The notes beneath the pieces were generated by a model that worked only from the letters and a program-made list of their open reading frames with translations, did no database searches and was not told the DNA's origin. The translations under genes and the position numbers were made by a program. 64,000 bases of DNA from Hemibagrus wyckioides (Eukaryota > Chordata > Actinopteri > Siluriformes > Bagridae), in the NCBI RefSeq assembly GCF_019097595.1, contig NC_080726.1:10514205-10578204 (forward strand). Reading direction: 5' to 3'. Positions 23,700 to 34,289 of the stretch are shown piece by piece; positions within the stretch are counted from its first letter, which is position 1; each line of letters opens with the position of its first letter.

Positions 23700-24265
23700 G
23701 CTGCTAACAGACAAGTGATATTCGAATTCACCGCCAGCTTTCCACTTGGCTGCCATTTAGACCTAAACACTAACTCTAGACTACAAATCCACAAAGGAAA
23801 GCACAACTTTTTCCACATGCAGCATTTTAGTCCTCAGCACGGCCCTGCCAGCAGCCCAAATACCTTCATTGCCCAGAAACACCACATTACTCAGTATGCA
23901 GCTAGAGTAGAGAAAATTACTTTGACATTAAGCGTCTTGTCCCTTTGCATGCTGATGAGGGACAGCGAGACAGAGGGGTAATAGTGATGGAGGATTCAAC
24001 CTTCTGCTGTCCTTATCTGACATCTCCTTGGAGGAAAGACAACCTGTCAACACAACACCTCCCGCTCGGCCCAGACTTATGCTGACAACAGAAACGACAT
24101 TAGTGATTGCGTGCCTGTACACACATAAAGCAGCCCTTCGACATGCAGAGCGAAATAAATTAGAGAAGAGGGGTATTTTACCATTCCCCATAGAGCTGTG
24201 TACAAGCACATGACAGTCTGCTTAATTAAAAACCTTACCTGAGAAGGATTTAATAAGGAGATGAC
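23700..24265. promoter_or_regulatory. Candidate conserved non-coding block
   Basis: About 550 bases of balanced composition with overlapping open frames on both strands (a 124-codon plus frame ends at 23981, and a 93-codon minus frame spans 23928-24209), which suggests unusual base use and not coding. It contains GTCTGCTTAATTAAAAACC. On the minus strand CCTTCTCAG/GTAAGG near 24235 matches both acceptor and donor consensus, so an exon border cannot be excluded. Confidence 0.3.
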
Positions 24266-24269
24266 TACA

Positions 24270-24595
24270 GAGCTAATGATTTCCAAATAGTTGCCTCTGT
24301 GATAACAAAACATAATTGATCTTAATCAAGAACAGCTACACAAAACAATAATAAATCTCTGACATAATTAAAATAGTCTTGGCCTTAACTGCGCACTAGT
24401 AAGGCCTGATGAAGTACTTCAAGGAGATTAAGGCAAGTAAAGGAGATTTGTACAGTATTACATGTTTGGGAATTAATTTAGGTTTTAATTACAGTGGAGC
24501 TTTCTTCCTTTCACTATAGACCAGGTTAGTTAGGGCATGTCAGTGGGACACTTCCAAATTCATGCTTACTACAGTGCAACAACAGAGAGTGAAAA
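24270..24595. other. Non-coding stretch, nothing recognised
   Basis: AT-rich DNA without recognisable features. Confidence 0.5.
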
Positions 24596-24599
24596 TGAA

Positions 24600-24920
24600 G
24601 TAGAAGTATGTGAAGATATGTTTACACATCATGAGTTACAGTTACAGAAAATACACATTAACTTCAATTTGATTAATGGCTCTAATTTCATGTGATCTTT
24701 TCACATGATTCATTTGCATCCAATGTTAATTTTTCACATGCACCTTTATTTTCTCACATGATTCATTCGTTTTGTGATGACATACAATTTTCATTCACAT
24801 ATGAAATTTCAGTTTGAATATCTGAAATGTCTCCCTTTTTTAACTATGTGTTCAGATATTAGTCACCCAATCATGTGGGAAATATAAGCGTTACGATCAC
24901 CTGTGAAATTTTTCAGGCAG
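24600..24920. repeat. CACATG-rich degenerate repeat region
   Basis: TTTTCACATGATTCATT, TTTTTCACATGCACC and TTCTCACATGATTCATTC recur within about 100 bases, with ATTCACATATGAAATTTCA and CACCTGTGAAATTT nearby. Spacing is irregular. It looks like an old minisatellite or the interior of a decayed palindromic element. Confidence 0.5.
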
Positions 24921-24924
24921 GTAA

Positions 24925-27000
24925 ATAGGGCTGTCCGAAGAGATAAATAACACCTTCAAGACAAACAAAACAAAGCCTAGAATAACATATAAAAAGGCTT
25001 ATTAAAAACAGGCATAAAGTGCCATGTTGCCATTAACTTTGCTGTTGAGCTTAAATAACATGTGACATGACATTACAAATGACTTTGATTTTTTGTTGGC
25101 GAAAGGTTATGATGCTCTTTGAGCTGACTTACATTAGCGCATTATGAAAAATAACTTCGTAAGACCATGACAATTTAAAGACAGTTATGCGATATTTTCT
25201 CTGACCCTAAATTAGAGTAAGTTTGGTTTTGATGTTTAAAATGTCACCTAGTTCTATGACTGACATAGCAGACGCACACTGAGCTACAAAGCCAGTTGCC
25301 ATGTCAAATTTTCAGGTAAGTCACACCAGAAAATGTCATTAACCCTGACAATGCCACATTCTGGGCCAGGAACCGAGGAGCTGTAATTGTCTGTGCTCTC
25401 TGGGTGGGTGGAATGGCGTTCTTTTCATGCCTGTCAATCACAGCAACACAAGCCAATCGTGGCTGTCTTTGAGCTCATGTATGTGGGAGAGAGCAGCTCT
25501 TTTAACTCATTTAAAAGCAGAGAAAACACACACACACACCACACATACAAACACAACTAACCAGACAGAAGCAGGATAAAGTCTCTTGAGACAGTCCAGT
25601 CCTTTCTGATCCCTTGGCTCAAGTTGTTTCATGTCACTTTGACCTTCGAGAAGAATGTGCCCTAAATGGTTCCTCATCCATGCACACTGTGACCTTTCTA
25701 GCTCGAAGGCTTTTAGCCGTACCTGCTGCACCACACAGATCCACCACCTGTTCAAAAGCCAGCTATCAGCACGCTCCGGCACTGAATGGACGCTATAAAG
25801 ACTGCAGGCTCTCAGTCACCTTGACAGTCAACAGCTCGAGACGGCAGAAATCAAAGTCTCATCCTGGCTTTTGTTTTTACAGCCAGGTTTTTGGTGTCAA
25901 AAAAAAGAGATACAATGACAGAATCACGATCAAATAAGAGGGCAGTTACTCTGTTTAATGGGTTTTGCTTTTTTTCCCCAAAAAAGTTATCCAAGATCAT
26001 ATAAGTGAAAGGAAATACAGCTGTGAAGGGAAAATGGAATTTTCAAACTGGAATGCACTGGAAATGACTAGCTAGTCATCTAATGCCCCAAGGTATAAGC
26101 AAAGAAGAAAAATAAGCCATCCAATAAAGAAGCAAAGTAACAACTCTGTCTCTCTGTCTGACCCCATTTGTACCGTCTTGGTTTATGATTTTTGTATCTG
26201 GATTGTACTATTATATGATTTCATATACTTGGCTGTTACTGTTGAAATGTGATTCCTTGGCTAAAATAAATTAACATTTTTTTTTAATTAGATTTAGATT
26301 TTTTAAATGCTGTTTTTTTATTTTCATTCATTCCAACCTCATCAGTAATGAACAATGTTTGTTACAACATTATGCAATGCAAGTGGTTTCGGTTGTCAAA
26401 TGTAGCTTGGAGAGATGGATGTATTTGTATTGCATGTATGACACAAGACCACCTACAGATGATCAGTGGCAAAATTGCCTTGCAACACTAAACCCACTGC
26501 TTTCCTCTGGAGCCTATAGACACCAACTGGATTTGATGCATTGGCCCAGAACTACATAAAGTTCACTCAATTTCAACTTTGACCCAATTTACACTGACCT
26601 TTTCAAAGTGCACCCGATATGTTGAGCCCTAAAATGTGACGTAGCAGAGAAAGTTTTCTCACATTTTCTTGTGAACCTTTTTTCTTTGAGATTTGCAGAA
26701 TGGGCTAGCCTTATAAATAATAAATGTTTTCGAACATGCCTTGATGATGTAGTGCTGCTTCAACCTCGCAGTAAATAAGCTTAACATACCAACATAACGC
26801 ATAGATTGTAAGGCCTTAATATGATTAATCTGGGTGTAAAGTAATCATCTGATACTTTGCTGTAATGTCAGAGATGTCATTCTTGTCCACTGCTATCTGC
26901 CTCTATAATGAATCAACAAGGCTGGAGAACTAAGTGGACACTGGAGCCAATGAACATATCTACTGATTTTTCATACCTAACTACTGCACTGCATACTGCA
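24925..27000. other. Mostly plain non-coding DNA with a GC-richer patch
   Basis: No recognised gene. The 25.3-25.9 kb part is richer in GC and holds overlapping frames on both strands (25507-25782 minus and 25614-25937 plus), neither resembling a protein. A short CA run sits at 25527-25540. Confidence 0.5.
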
Positions 27001-27004
27001 CAAC

Positions 27005-27274
27005 ATTTTTTCTTTTTACGAAGATGAGCTGCACATTCTTAAACACACAGACACTTTATTTATTTATGCCTTTACTTATCACCACTGTACATTTCTTATA
27101 CACACACTACCAGAGCTACTATTCTTAAACGCACCAAACTGAGTTATTTATATGTATATTTTCATTCTTTCTTTCTCATTTGTGGTATATTGTGTGTATT
27201 GTGTGCATTGTGCACTGTTGTCTTTTGCATGTTGTAAGACCATATTTCTGCTTAGGGACTAAAAAACAACTCTC
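27005..27274 (+). mobile_element. LINE 3' untranslated end, probable
   Basis: The run GAGTTATTTATATGTATATT, GTGCATTGTGCACTGTTG, then AAGACCATATTTCTGCTTAG and GGGACTAAAAAACAACTCT resembles a fish LINE terminus of the type that ends with a GGGACTAAA..-CTACTCT tail. The pentanucleotide array directly following is probably its expanded tail. No coding part is present. Confidence 0.5.
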
Positions 27275-27612
27275 TACTCTACTCCACTCTATTCTTCTCT
27301 ATTCTATTCTACTCTCTATTCTACTCTCTGCTGTACTCTACTCCACTCTATTTTACTCTCTATTGTACTCTACTCCACTCTATTCTACTCTCTGCTGTAC
27401 TCTACTCCACTCTATTTTACTCTCTATTGTACTCTACTCCACTCTATTCTACTCTCTACTGTACTCTACCCCACTCTATTCTACACTTTCCTGCACTTTA
27501 TTTCACTCTACTCTCTACTGTACTCTACTCTCTACTGTACTCCACTCTATTCTACTCTTTGCTGTACTGTACGCCACTCTACTCTACTCTATTCTACTCT
27601 ACTTTACTATGC
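27275..27612. repeat. Long (CTCTA/TTCTA)n degenerate pentanucleotide array
   Basis: About 330 bases of ACTCT/CTCTA-type pentamers with higher-order periodicity: blocks such as CTGTACTCTACTCCACTCTA recur with alternations of CTGCTGTACT and CTATTGTACT. Frames across it (27180-27617) are pure Tyr/Ser/Leu/Thr repeats and not genes. Confidence 0.93.
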
Positions 27613-27614
27613 TT

Positions 27615-27955
27615 TGATAGAAAAGTGCAAAATCCTGATCATCAGTAGTGTCCGGACATGTGGTTAAAATGCCAGTGTAAAAGGAAGCTCTGATATTTTG
27701 GACATAAGCTTTGAGTGTAACATAATAACCAGATATCGCTTAAGTTATTTTTGGGGTGAGTAACTCTGTTGAATATGTATTGTTTTCAGTTATTTAATTT
27801 TTAATTTGAGGTATTATAGTATGTTGGTGATTTGACACATCCCTGCCAATGTTAAATAAATAAATAAATAAATAAATTTTGTTTGTTTGAAATTCAGATA
27901 GATATCACTGCACCTGAGACTACAAAGTGCTAATCAGTTGTTCCTCAAAAATAAG
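27615..27955. other. Non-coding stretch with (AAAT)n
   Basis: AT-rich DNA with an AAAT array at 27855-27877. Confidence 0.6.
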
Positions 27956-27960
27956 TGTAG

Positions 27961-28035
27961 ACGATGAGTAGAAGATGAGTACATGAGTAGTAGAAGATAA
28001 GTAGATGATGAGTAGATGAGGAGTAGAAGATGACC
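27961..28035. repeat. GATGAGTAGAA minisatellite, degenerate
   Basis: The unit GATGAGTAGAA and variants (GATGAGTA, GATAAGTAG, GATGAGGAGTAGAA) repeat about six times. Confidence 0.8.
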
Positions 28036-28099
28036 TCTCAGCTCTTCACACTAACAAATTGTATATTTTCCAACCCACCTCCAAACACAGGTATGCAAC

Positions 28100-28265
28100 T
28101 GTTCTGAAAAGTTTTCTTGCTATCAGCACAGCTGACCTAACTCATGAAGGGCTTTATAATGAGCTAGGCAACCTTGAGGAGTACAAAAACCTTGATACAG
28201 TGCAAATACTTCGTTCCCTAGGCCTGGGGTTGAGAAACCCTCACCAAGAGCATAATGCAGGTGGA
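28100..28265. repeat. Possible interspersed-repeat fragment
   Basis: GGCCTGGGGTTGAGAAACCC at about 28220-28240 resembles a phrase common at one end of fish DNA-transposon-like repeats (a GGGTTGAGAAAC motif). An 86-codon frame (28059-28319) covers it without family resemblance. I hold this loosely. Confidence 0.3.
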
Positions 28266-28519
28266 ATAAGCGAAAGCAGGCATGAATCAGGTCACAGACT
28301 TTTGAGGAGGTGTAAATAACATACCATTGTATAACAGTGTGCAACACATAATGGTAATATTAACAGTGTGAGAGTCTTCGGCGGTGAGATCTTTGAGTTT
28401 AAACACGTATCGTATTAAATACATCATAATAACTGAGTTGATTTGCACAGCACTGTTGGGGAAGTGTAAAAAAACAAACAATAAAATAAAAAATAATGAA
28501 AAACTATAATTAAATAAAG

Positions 28520-28828
28520 GGTTGCATGGTGGCACCACAGGCAGAGTTGCTTCCTCACAGCTTCAGGGTACCTAATGTGATTTTGAGCTCTGGTTACAGT
28601 CTGTGTGGAGAGTTTCAGGCTTCATGTGGCATGGGTTTCTTCCAGGTTTTCTTCTTTCCTTCCACCTCCCAGTAAAACATGCTGGGAGGTGAAGTGGCGA
28701 ATCTAAATTGCCATATAGTGTAAATGAGTGTGTTAATGTGTGTTAATGTGTGTGTGTGGTGTCCTGATTCACCCCTGATCCACTGCAACCCTGACTAGGA
28801 TAAAGTATTTATTGAAGATGAATAAAAG
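28520..28828 (+). mobile_element. DANA/Mermaid-like SINE copy
   Basis: The best preserved copy in the window: head TGCATGGTGGCACCACAGGC, CTTCCTCACAGCTTCAGGGT, then TCTGTGTGGAGAGTTTC, CATGGGTTTCTTCCAGG, AAACATGCTGGGAGGTG, AATGTGTGTGTGTGGTGTCC, CCACTGCAACCCTGAC, and tail AGGATAAAGTATTTATTGAA. It is on the plus strand, with a GATGAATAAA-type tail. Confidence 0.85.
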
Positions 28829-28829
28829 A

Positions 28830-30150
28830 AAAATAATTATATTCAATTAAATAAAATGCAGTTAAAAACTTCTAAGCAAACAATATGGCATGAAATATTG
28901 GGCTTTTTAACATGTTATTAATGGCCACATTTCTAAATCCTTTTACCAGTAGAAGCATAGAGCCTGATTTTAGCTACTGATAAAATTATGAAACACTCGA
29001 ACCGTCACTTCAAATTGTCTTTATTTTTTCATGGACTGCCATTTAATTGCTTTTTTCCCCAGGCCATTTCTCAGATGCCAATTATATCTATAGAACCGGG
29101 ATCTACTCCAAATGGAAACATATAAGCTGTCAAGCCAATGTAAAGATTTCTCGTTTTCCATGACAACAGAAATATCAGCACACCGCTCCTCCCCAGAGAT
29201 CTGGTTTCAAAACAGCAGCAGCTGTAATGTAACACTGTAATCACATGTGAAAGACATCATTTCTCTCATAATTTACATTTGTTCATTACACAGACATTCT
29301 TATCCACAACTACCAGCTGTCAAATTAATACAGATATCTAGCACACATTTAACACTGTTTATGAACATTCAGGCAAATTTGTACTTCTTTAACTCGATGT
29401 CAGACTTTCTTGGTTTTTATTGGCTGAATGAATCTCATTAAAGACTTAGATGTATAAAGGGAAAATTGACACTTTCTCAAACACTTTTGTTTGCCAGCAA
29501 TCCATCCTCTAAGGGAACATTTAGCAGATGTTTAGCTGTGTCATGCCTCTGTGCACACACTCATTTTATATGTGCCCTTGGCATACGACGCTGACCTCGA
29601 ACACATGGCGAGACTTCCAGGATAGATCCCTTAGAGACTGAAGGGCTTCAAGCAAAATGACTTGGGTGAAATCCAGATATGACAGAAATGATTTCTGTTT
29701 TCTTTTTGATAGATTTGTTATTCTGAGTAAAAAAAAAAAAAAACAAAAAAAAAAAGAAAAAGGGAGAAAATGCAGCCTTAGAAACTAGCGCTCTTTTGTG
29801 CAACAGCTCATTGTGGAGATCACGACAAACCCCAAATCAATCAATCATGAATTCTATGTATGCTAATAACACCTCTTAAATTTTTTTTTTTTTGCTTTTC
29901 AGATACACACTTTAGAATCATTTGCACCTTCATTGAAAAGATTTATAATACTCAAGATTTTCAGTTTTGCTCAGCCTCAAATATTCATAGCTAGCGATTA
30001 TATTTATGCAGGGAAAGTTCTGTGTAGGTTAAGCACATCTGAAGTTGATCTGAAAAATATCAAAATATATTTTAGGGATAAAATTGAAAAAAGAGTTACA
30101 TTTTTCTCTTGTCATTCTGAAATCATGTAAAAGAAAATGAATTCCACTCT
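28830..30150. other. Non-coding stretch, nothing recognised
   Basis: AT-rich DNA with an A-rich tract at 29730-29765. A strong pyrimidine tract ending TTTTGCTTTTCAG at about 29881-29901 resembles a splice acceptor, but no donor or coding continuation is convincing. Confidence 0.5.
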
Positions 30151-30151
30151 A

Positions 30152-30173
30152 TGTGTGTGTGTGTGTGTGTGTG
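30152..30173. repeat. (TG)11 microsatellite
   Basis: Uninterrupted TG run. Confidence 0.95.
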
Positions 30174-30179
30174 GCAATC

Positions 30180-30875
30180 CATAGTTTTTGACTGTATTTA
30201 CAGCTGAAAAAAAATGCATTTCAGCAGGTTATACTGCAATTATAACAATCATAATGTATCTGGAATTAATACTACCCAGGAATCAAGCCTAACTGAGATG
30301 CACTCTTTCATAAATCTTATGAATAGTGCTTCATTCTGTAGTTACAGCTGAGGTCTGAATACCAATTAGCACAATTTTGGTATTAAATCTCTCAATTAAT
30401 ATTGAGCACGACTCTGAATACAGCTCTGACATCGAGGCCAAAAACCACCCAATCTCATCATGACTTTTTAGAAGCTGATTATTGAATAAGTCTTTACAAG
30501 CAGGTTACCTAACACATAGATTAACTACTGAAAAACTCCCAGAATCTAATAGAAGATAAAAGATATCCAGTAAAATTCTAAGTCATCTTTAGAAGTCTAC
30601 TATGAATAGAGCTGTGGTCTTTTTCTTATTAAATTAGATTAGATTCTGTGTGTTAAACAGCGTCTGAAGGTTTCTCCTTTACTGAACACTTTACTGAGCA
30701 CTTTGAGTACATGTTCTGTATGCAAGTGAGTGAAATGAAAGAACGTCTTTTAAAAAAGCCTGGTCATGAGACTCTGCTGGCAGCTTCAGTCTCTCTCTGA
30801 CACCACATGGCCCATGGGTTCAGATTCACAACAATCATTTAACTAGGCCCTGGAAATCCAAGGCAACTGCACGTT
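30180..30875. other. Non-coding stretch, nothing recognised
   Basis: AT-rich DNA. No gene visible. Confidence 0.5.
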
Positions 30876-30879
30876 TCAC

Positions 30880-31430
30880 TAACCCCCTGTTGACAGGGTG
30901 ATTCCCAATAACTCAATTTCCAGCTCATAATTTACTCTCAGTGCCCACTGAGTCTCCTGCTCAGCGGATCTATAGTCTAAACAAGGGCAAACAACTTTTT
31001 CTTTTTTTTTTTTTAACACTGGCCTCTTTTTTTTTCAGACGTGCATTGACAATTTATGCTTTTATATGGCCTATTGAATGGATTTGGAACATAAAATCCA
31101 CCTACAAAGGTTGTCTTCGATAGCGGGTGTCAGATTTATCACTTTTTTTTATAGGAATATCGCATTGCAATTTTATACCCAGCCTTTTTTTCAGAGTACC
31201 CCTGGTTGCAGTCATCAGTTATAATCCTTCAGTAAATTATTGAGTGACGGCAAGGCTAGCCATATGCTGCAAAGCGAGATATAGGAGCGGGGACACACAC
31301 TCAAGGTCAATAGATGTGCCCTGCTGTTTAGCTTGGTTGGACCAGGCTCATATAAAATATAACTCAGCTATAATCCATTTCTTGCAATCCATTCAGGCAG
31401 TTTACCCACGCAGACAGCAGAATTCATAAC
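30880..31430. promoter_or_regulatory. Candidate conserved non-coding block
   Basis: A mixed-complexity island around 30.88-30.98 and 31.21-31.43 kb, including AGTAAATTATTGAGTGACGG and GGCTCATATAAAATATAACT (TATA-like). A TTTTTTTTTCAG acceptor-like site sits at 31027-31038. No credible coding frame. Confidence 0.25.
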
Positions 31431-31530
31431 AAAAAACGAAAAGATGCTTCTTCTTGAACAGTGTGCTTTTAATAAATATCTACCAGAGGAGCTTCAGGGT
31501 CAGCTGAAAATAATGAAAAATATCAAATCA

Positions 31531-31610
31531 TTTTCTTTTCTTTTCTTTTCTTTTCTTTTCTTTTCTTTTCTTTTCTTTTCTTTTCTTTTCTTTTCTTTTC
31601 TTTTCTTTTC
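31531..31610. repeat. (TTTTC)16 microsatellite, perfect
   Basis: Sixteen uninterrupted TTTTC units, 80 bases. The lack of any interruption suggests recent expansion. Confidence 0.97.
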
Positions 31611-31614
31611 TGTC

Positions 31615-32035
31615 AAGACTTTTTATCACTAACACAGTAACAAAAAGTAACACTTATCTTATCTTGCTTAGGCTATTGTGGTTTATCAGTGATTGAAATT
31701 AAGGCCAAAATGTGCAATATACACCAACAACTTGTTTGCATGTATGCTGTTGACAATGTTCAGCACTAAAGCTGAAGCAAGTTCCAGTAGTTACATATGG
31801 AGATATAGACAAACATTTAGGATCTGTAATATTTAATAAGCATTAATTAATTTCTTTCTTTATTTTTAAGTTATTTAGTTTCGTTGTTGGTATTACTTAT
31901 GTAATTTTTTCATTTAATATTTGACTATTTAAAGCTCTTTGTTAATGAATGCAGGAAAAATGCTACACAAGGTAGTCTTCATGTAAAGCATTACCATTAA
32001 CAAAATCAAACCTTGACATCTTTTTACTCTAGAGT
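31615..32035. other. Non-coding stretch, nothing recognised
   Basis: AT-rich DNA without recognisable features. Confidence 0.5.
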
Positions 32036-32039
32036 GAGT

Positions 32040-32375
32040 GGAGCCCTGTCACCTTCTCGGTCTTGTCCCTAATGCCAGGCTGGCCTTTATCAAGCCCTAC
32101 TACACTGTGTGCCCTAAAGCAGAAAGCCAGTCACCGAGCCCTTTCTCGTCTGACTGAATGTGAGAATAGGCTGCTTTTTAATGGCTCCGAGCACTTAGCA
32201 TGCCAGCAGATGGGAATCCAGTTGGCAGTGCTCTCATTAATGGAGCTCCAAGCCATCCTCCTTCTCATGGCCACCTGTCCGACAGGGCCAGTGCCATTCT
32301 AGCACCTGGCCAAGCCATTACATGTTATGATCAGGGCTCAAGATGGGAGGCGTCGAGACTTCTTGCTTCATTTGT
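32040..32375. promoter_or_regulatory. Candidate conserved non-coding block, GC-richer
   Basis: A sharp-edged GC-richer island with GGCTGCTTTTTAATGGCTCC, GCAGATGGGAATCCAGTTGG and CTCTCATTAATGGAGCTCC. A 79-codon frame (32063-32302) is open but unfamiliar and lacks exon borders. The TAATG/ATTAAT cores in GC-rich context look like developmental enhancer sequence. Together with 52.2 kb this is one of the two strongest such impressions here. Confidence 0.38.
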
Positions 32376-32379
32376 ATGA

Positions 32380-33160
32380 GTGCTGGAGGGGGAAGTGGAC
32401 TAATAGTGGCATATGCAGTCTCCTTTGGAAGAAGGCTGTTTCCACTGGAGCGACAGAGATATAGACTACAAGATTAATGTCGATCACAGGGCTCATACTT
32501 AGTGGCATGGCACAGAGTTACTAATAAAACTAGAACAGAAGTACAGAAGTCAATGCTAACTGTGCAAACTGGATGTCTGAAAAATAGTGAAGTTGAGTGA
32601 TGGCAAGGATATGGAGGATTAATAATGGGAATTATTTCGTTAACAACGATGTTTCCACAATAATTGGATTACTGCAGTGTGGAAAACCAAGATAAAGTAT
32701 ATAAAGTAGGAGAAGAATAATAAGTGAGCCTTGTGGGACACCATATTGTAATTTTAGGCTCTGAAGAATCTCCATTAACATAAAGGAACTGGTAATGATC
32801 TGTCACATAAGATCTAAACCAGGCTGTAACTTATCTGTTTTTTGATTCTGTCTAATAAAATATCTTGGCTGAAGCAACACATGCTGAAGCATCACTGAAG
32901 CATGACATGATTCAGTCAATTCCAACAATATAGACATATAGAGTCTAAAGCAAGCAGCGCTCCTGTCAACATTGATTCTTGATTGAAATACATTATTCTG
33001 AAATACAGTACATTATTCTAACCAAAAACAGAACTGTGGGGCAACAGTGTTCTGCAAAATGTTGTATGTTGTAGAGATAGGGAATTGGGGAATAGCCCAA
33101 GCTAAGTGAAGCTTATCAATGTCATAAAAATGTTGTTGCACTCTCAACAGACATAAATGT
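32380..33160. other. Non-coding stretch with a possible repeat fragment
   Basis: GAGCCTTGTGGGACACCATA at about 32725-32744 and TAAACCAGGCTGTAAC near 32815 recall a phrase I associate with dispersed fish repeats, but no family can be named. No gene is visible. Confidence 0.35.
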
Positions 33161-33164
33161 AAAA

Positions 33165-33526
33165 AGTTTTGCATGCCATTGAATTGCATGTCAGTGTTGA
33201 CAACTGAGCTTAAATAACAGGCTTCTTAATTATGTAGAAGCTTGAAAACGTCTTGAAATGTTTTTTGGAAATGACTCAATCTTTTTGAATGAGTCATTAT
33301 AATGAATAGAATCAAGTCATTCCTTTTGTTCAGGAACATTCGCATAACCAAAAAAGACAAATTGATGCCTGCATCAATAATTTGGCAAAAAGTTAGATCT
33401 ATATTTAAAAGATTTAGTGTAGGCTTACATTAATTTATTTATTTAGTTATTTGTTTTCAGAAATTTGTGAATTACATGAGTCATATTTGCAACTGAATGC
33501 ATGCCAATCCTACTTCTGCACCCCTT
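33165..33526 (+). repeat. Unnamed repeat family, copy A
   Basis: It shares landmarks in order with 36737-37294: ATTGAATTGCATGTCAGTG, TTGACAACTGAGCT, the segment TTTTTGAATGAGTCATTATA, then GAGTCATATTTGCAACTGAA, TGCATGCCAATCCTACTTC and CCCCTT. Both copies have the same orientation and are strongly diverged. The interior, with GACTCA..TGAGTC, is itself palindromic. It may be a non-autonomous transposon or an old local duplication. Confidence 0.75.
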
Positions 33527-33529
33527 GAG

Positions 33530-33883
33530 TAAGTGAATCATTTCGGTCACACCTGAGATTTGCTCATCTCTAGTACAGAGGCCCAGTGTTTAAATCAATG
33601 AATGTTTTGGTCATGACCGAGATTGGCTTCGCTCGCATTCAGAAGGTTAGTCAAGTCAGCAAGTTCAATTAGTTGAAGCTCAATCACTCTGGGGATTTCC
33701 CAATATTAGTGCATAAATAGTACCTGGTAGGGGCTGAAGATGAAAATTATTATTTGTCTGCGCATAGACATACAAACATAAAACTCAAGCTCTAAACACA
33801 CAACAGGAATGATCACTGGCTATTTTAACATCACTAAGAATCTTAGTCATTGCCAACATACTAAAGAATTGCATGGAACAAAC
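33530..33883. other. Non-coding stretch, nothing recognised
   Basis: May continue repeat copy A, since GAATCATTTCGGTCAC and GTTTTGGTCATGACCGAG recall palindromic element ends. No gene visible. Confidence 0.4.
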
Positions 33884-34109
33884 TACAGTGCTCAAAAATA
33901 AGGAGAAACACTATAATCACATATTGGATCCCAGGGAACAGAATATTCAAGATGAAAATCTTTACTTATATACACTGTGTAATTTGTTGAGAATAAAATG
34001 ATGTGACAATGGTCAAAGGAAACCAAAATCATCAACCCACTGAGGACTGAATTCAATCACAACATAAAGTAACAAATTAAAATTACAGACTGATCCAACC
34101 GAATTCCAT

Positions 34110-34190
34110 CATGTGGGGGCCATACACACTACTGACTTACACTAAGAGTTGCTCATGATGTAAGTTAGTAGTATGTATGGCCCCCACATG
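34110..34190. repeat. 31-bp hairpin inside the Tc1-like element
   Basis: The arm at 34110-34140 (CATGTGGGGGCCATACAC...) pairs with 34160-34190 across a 19-base loop with two mismatches in 31. It is located between the transposase C-terminus and the left inverted repeat. Confidence 0.92.
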
Positions 34191-34289
34191 TCTGTATGCA
34201 GCCCCAACAAAGTATGGACATGCTCCTGATGAGATGGCGGATGGTTTCCTGGGGGATCTCTTGATCTAAATTAGGGCATTGCTGTGCTG

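Noticed and set aside
23607..23981. 124-codon plus-strand frame
   Set aside because: No domain, opposed by an overlapping minus-strand frame, and more likely a chance opening in a balanced-composition block.
27180..27648. 145- and 73-codon Tyr/Ser/Leu-rich frames
   Set aside because: They are created by the pentanucleotide array, which lacks stops in some frames.
29881..29901. Strong splice-acceptor-like tract ending TTTTGCTTTTCAG
   Set aside because: No matching donor with a plausible exon follows, and T-rich tracts ending in CAG are common in this composition.
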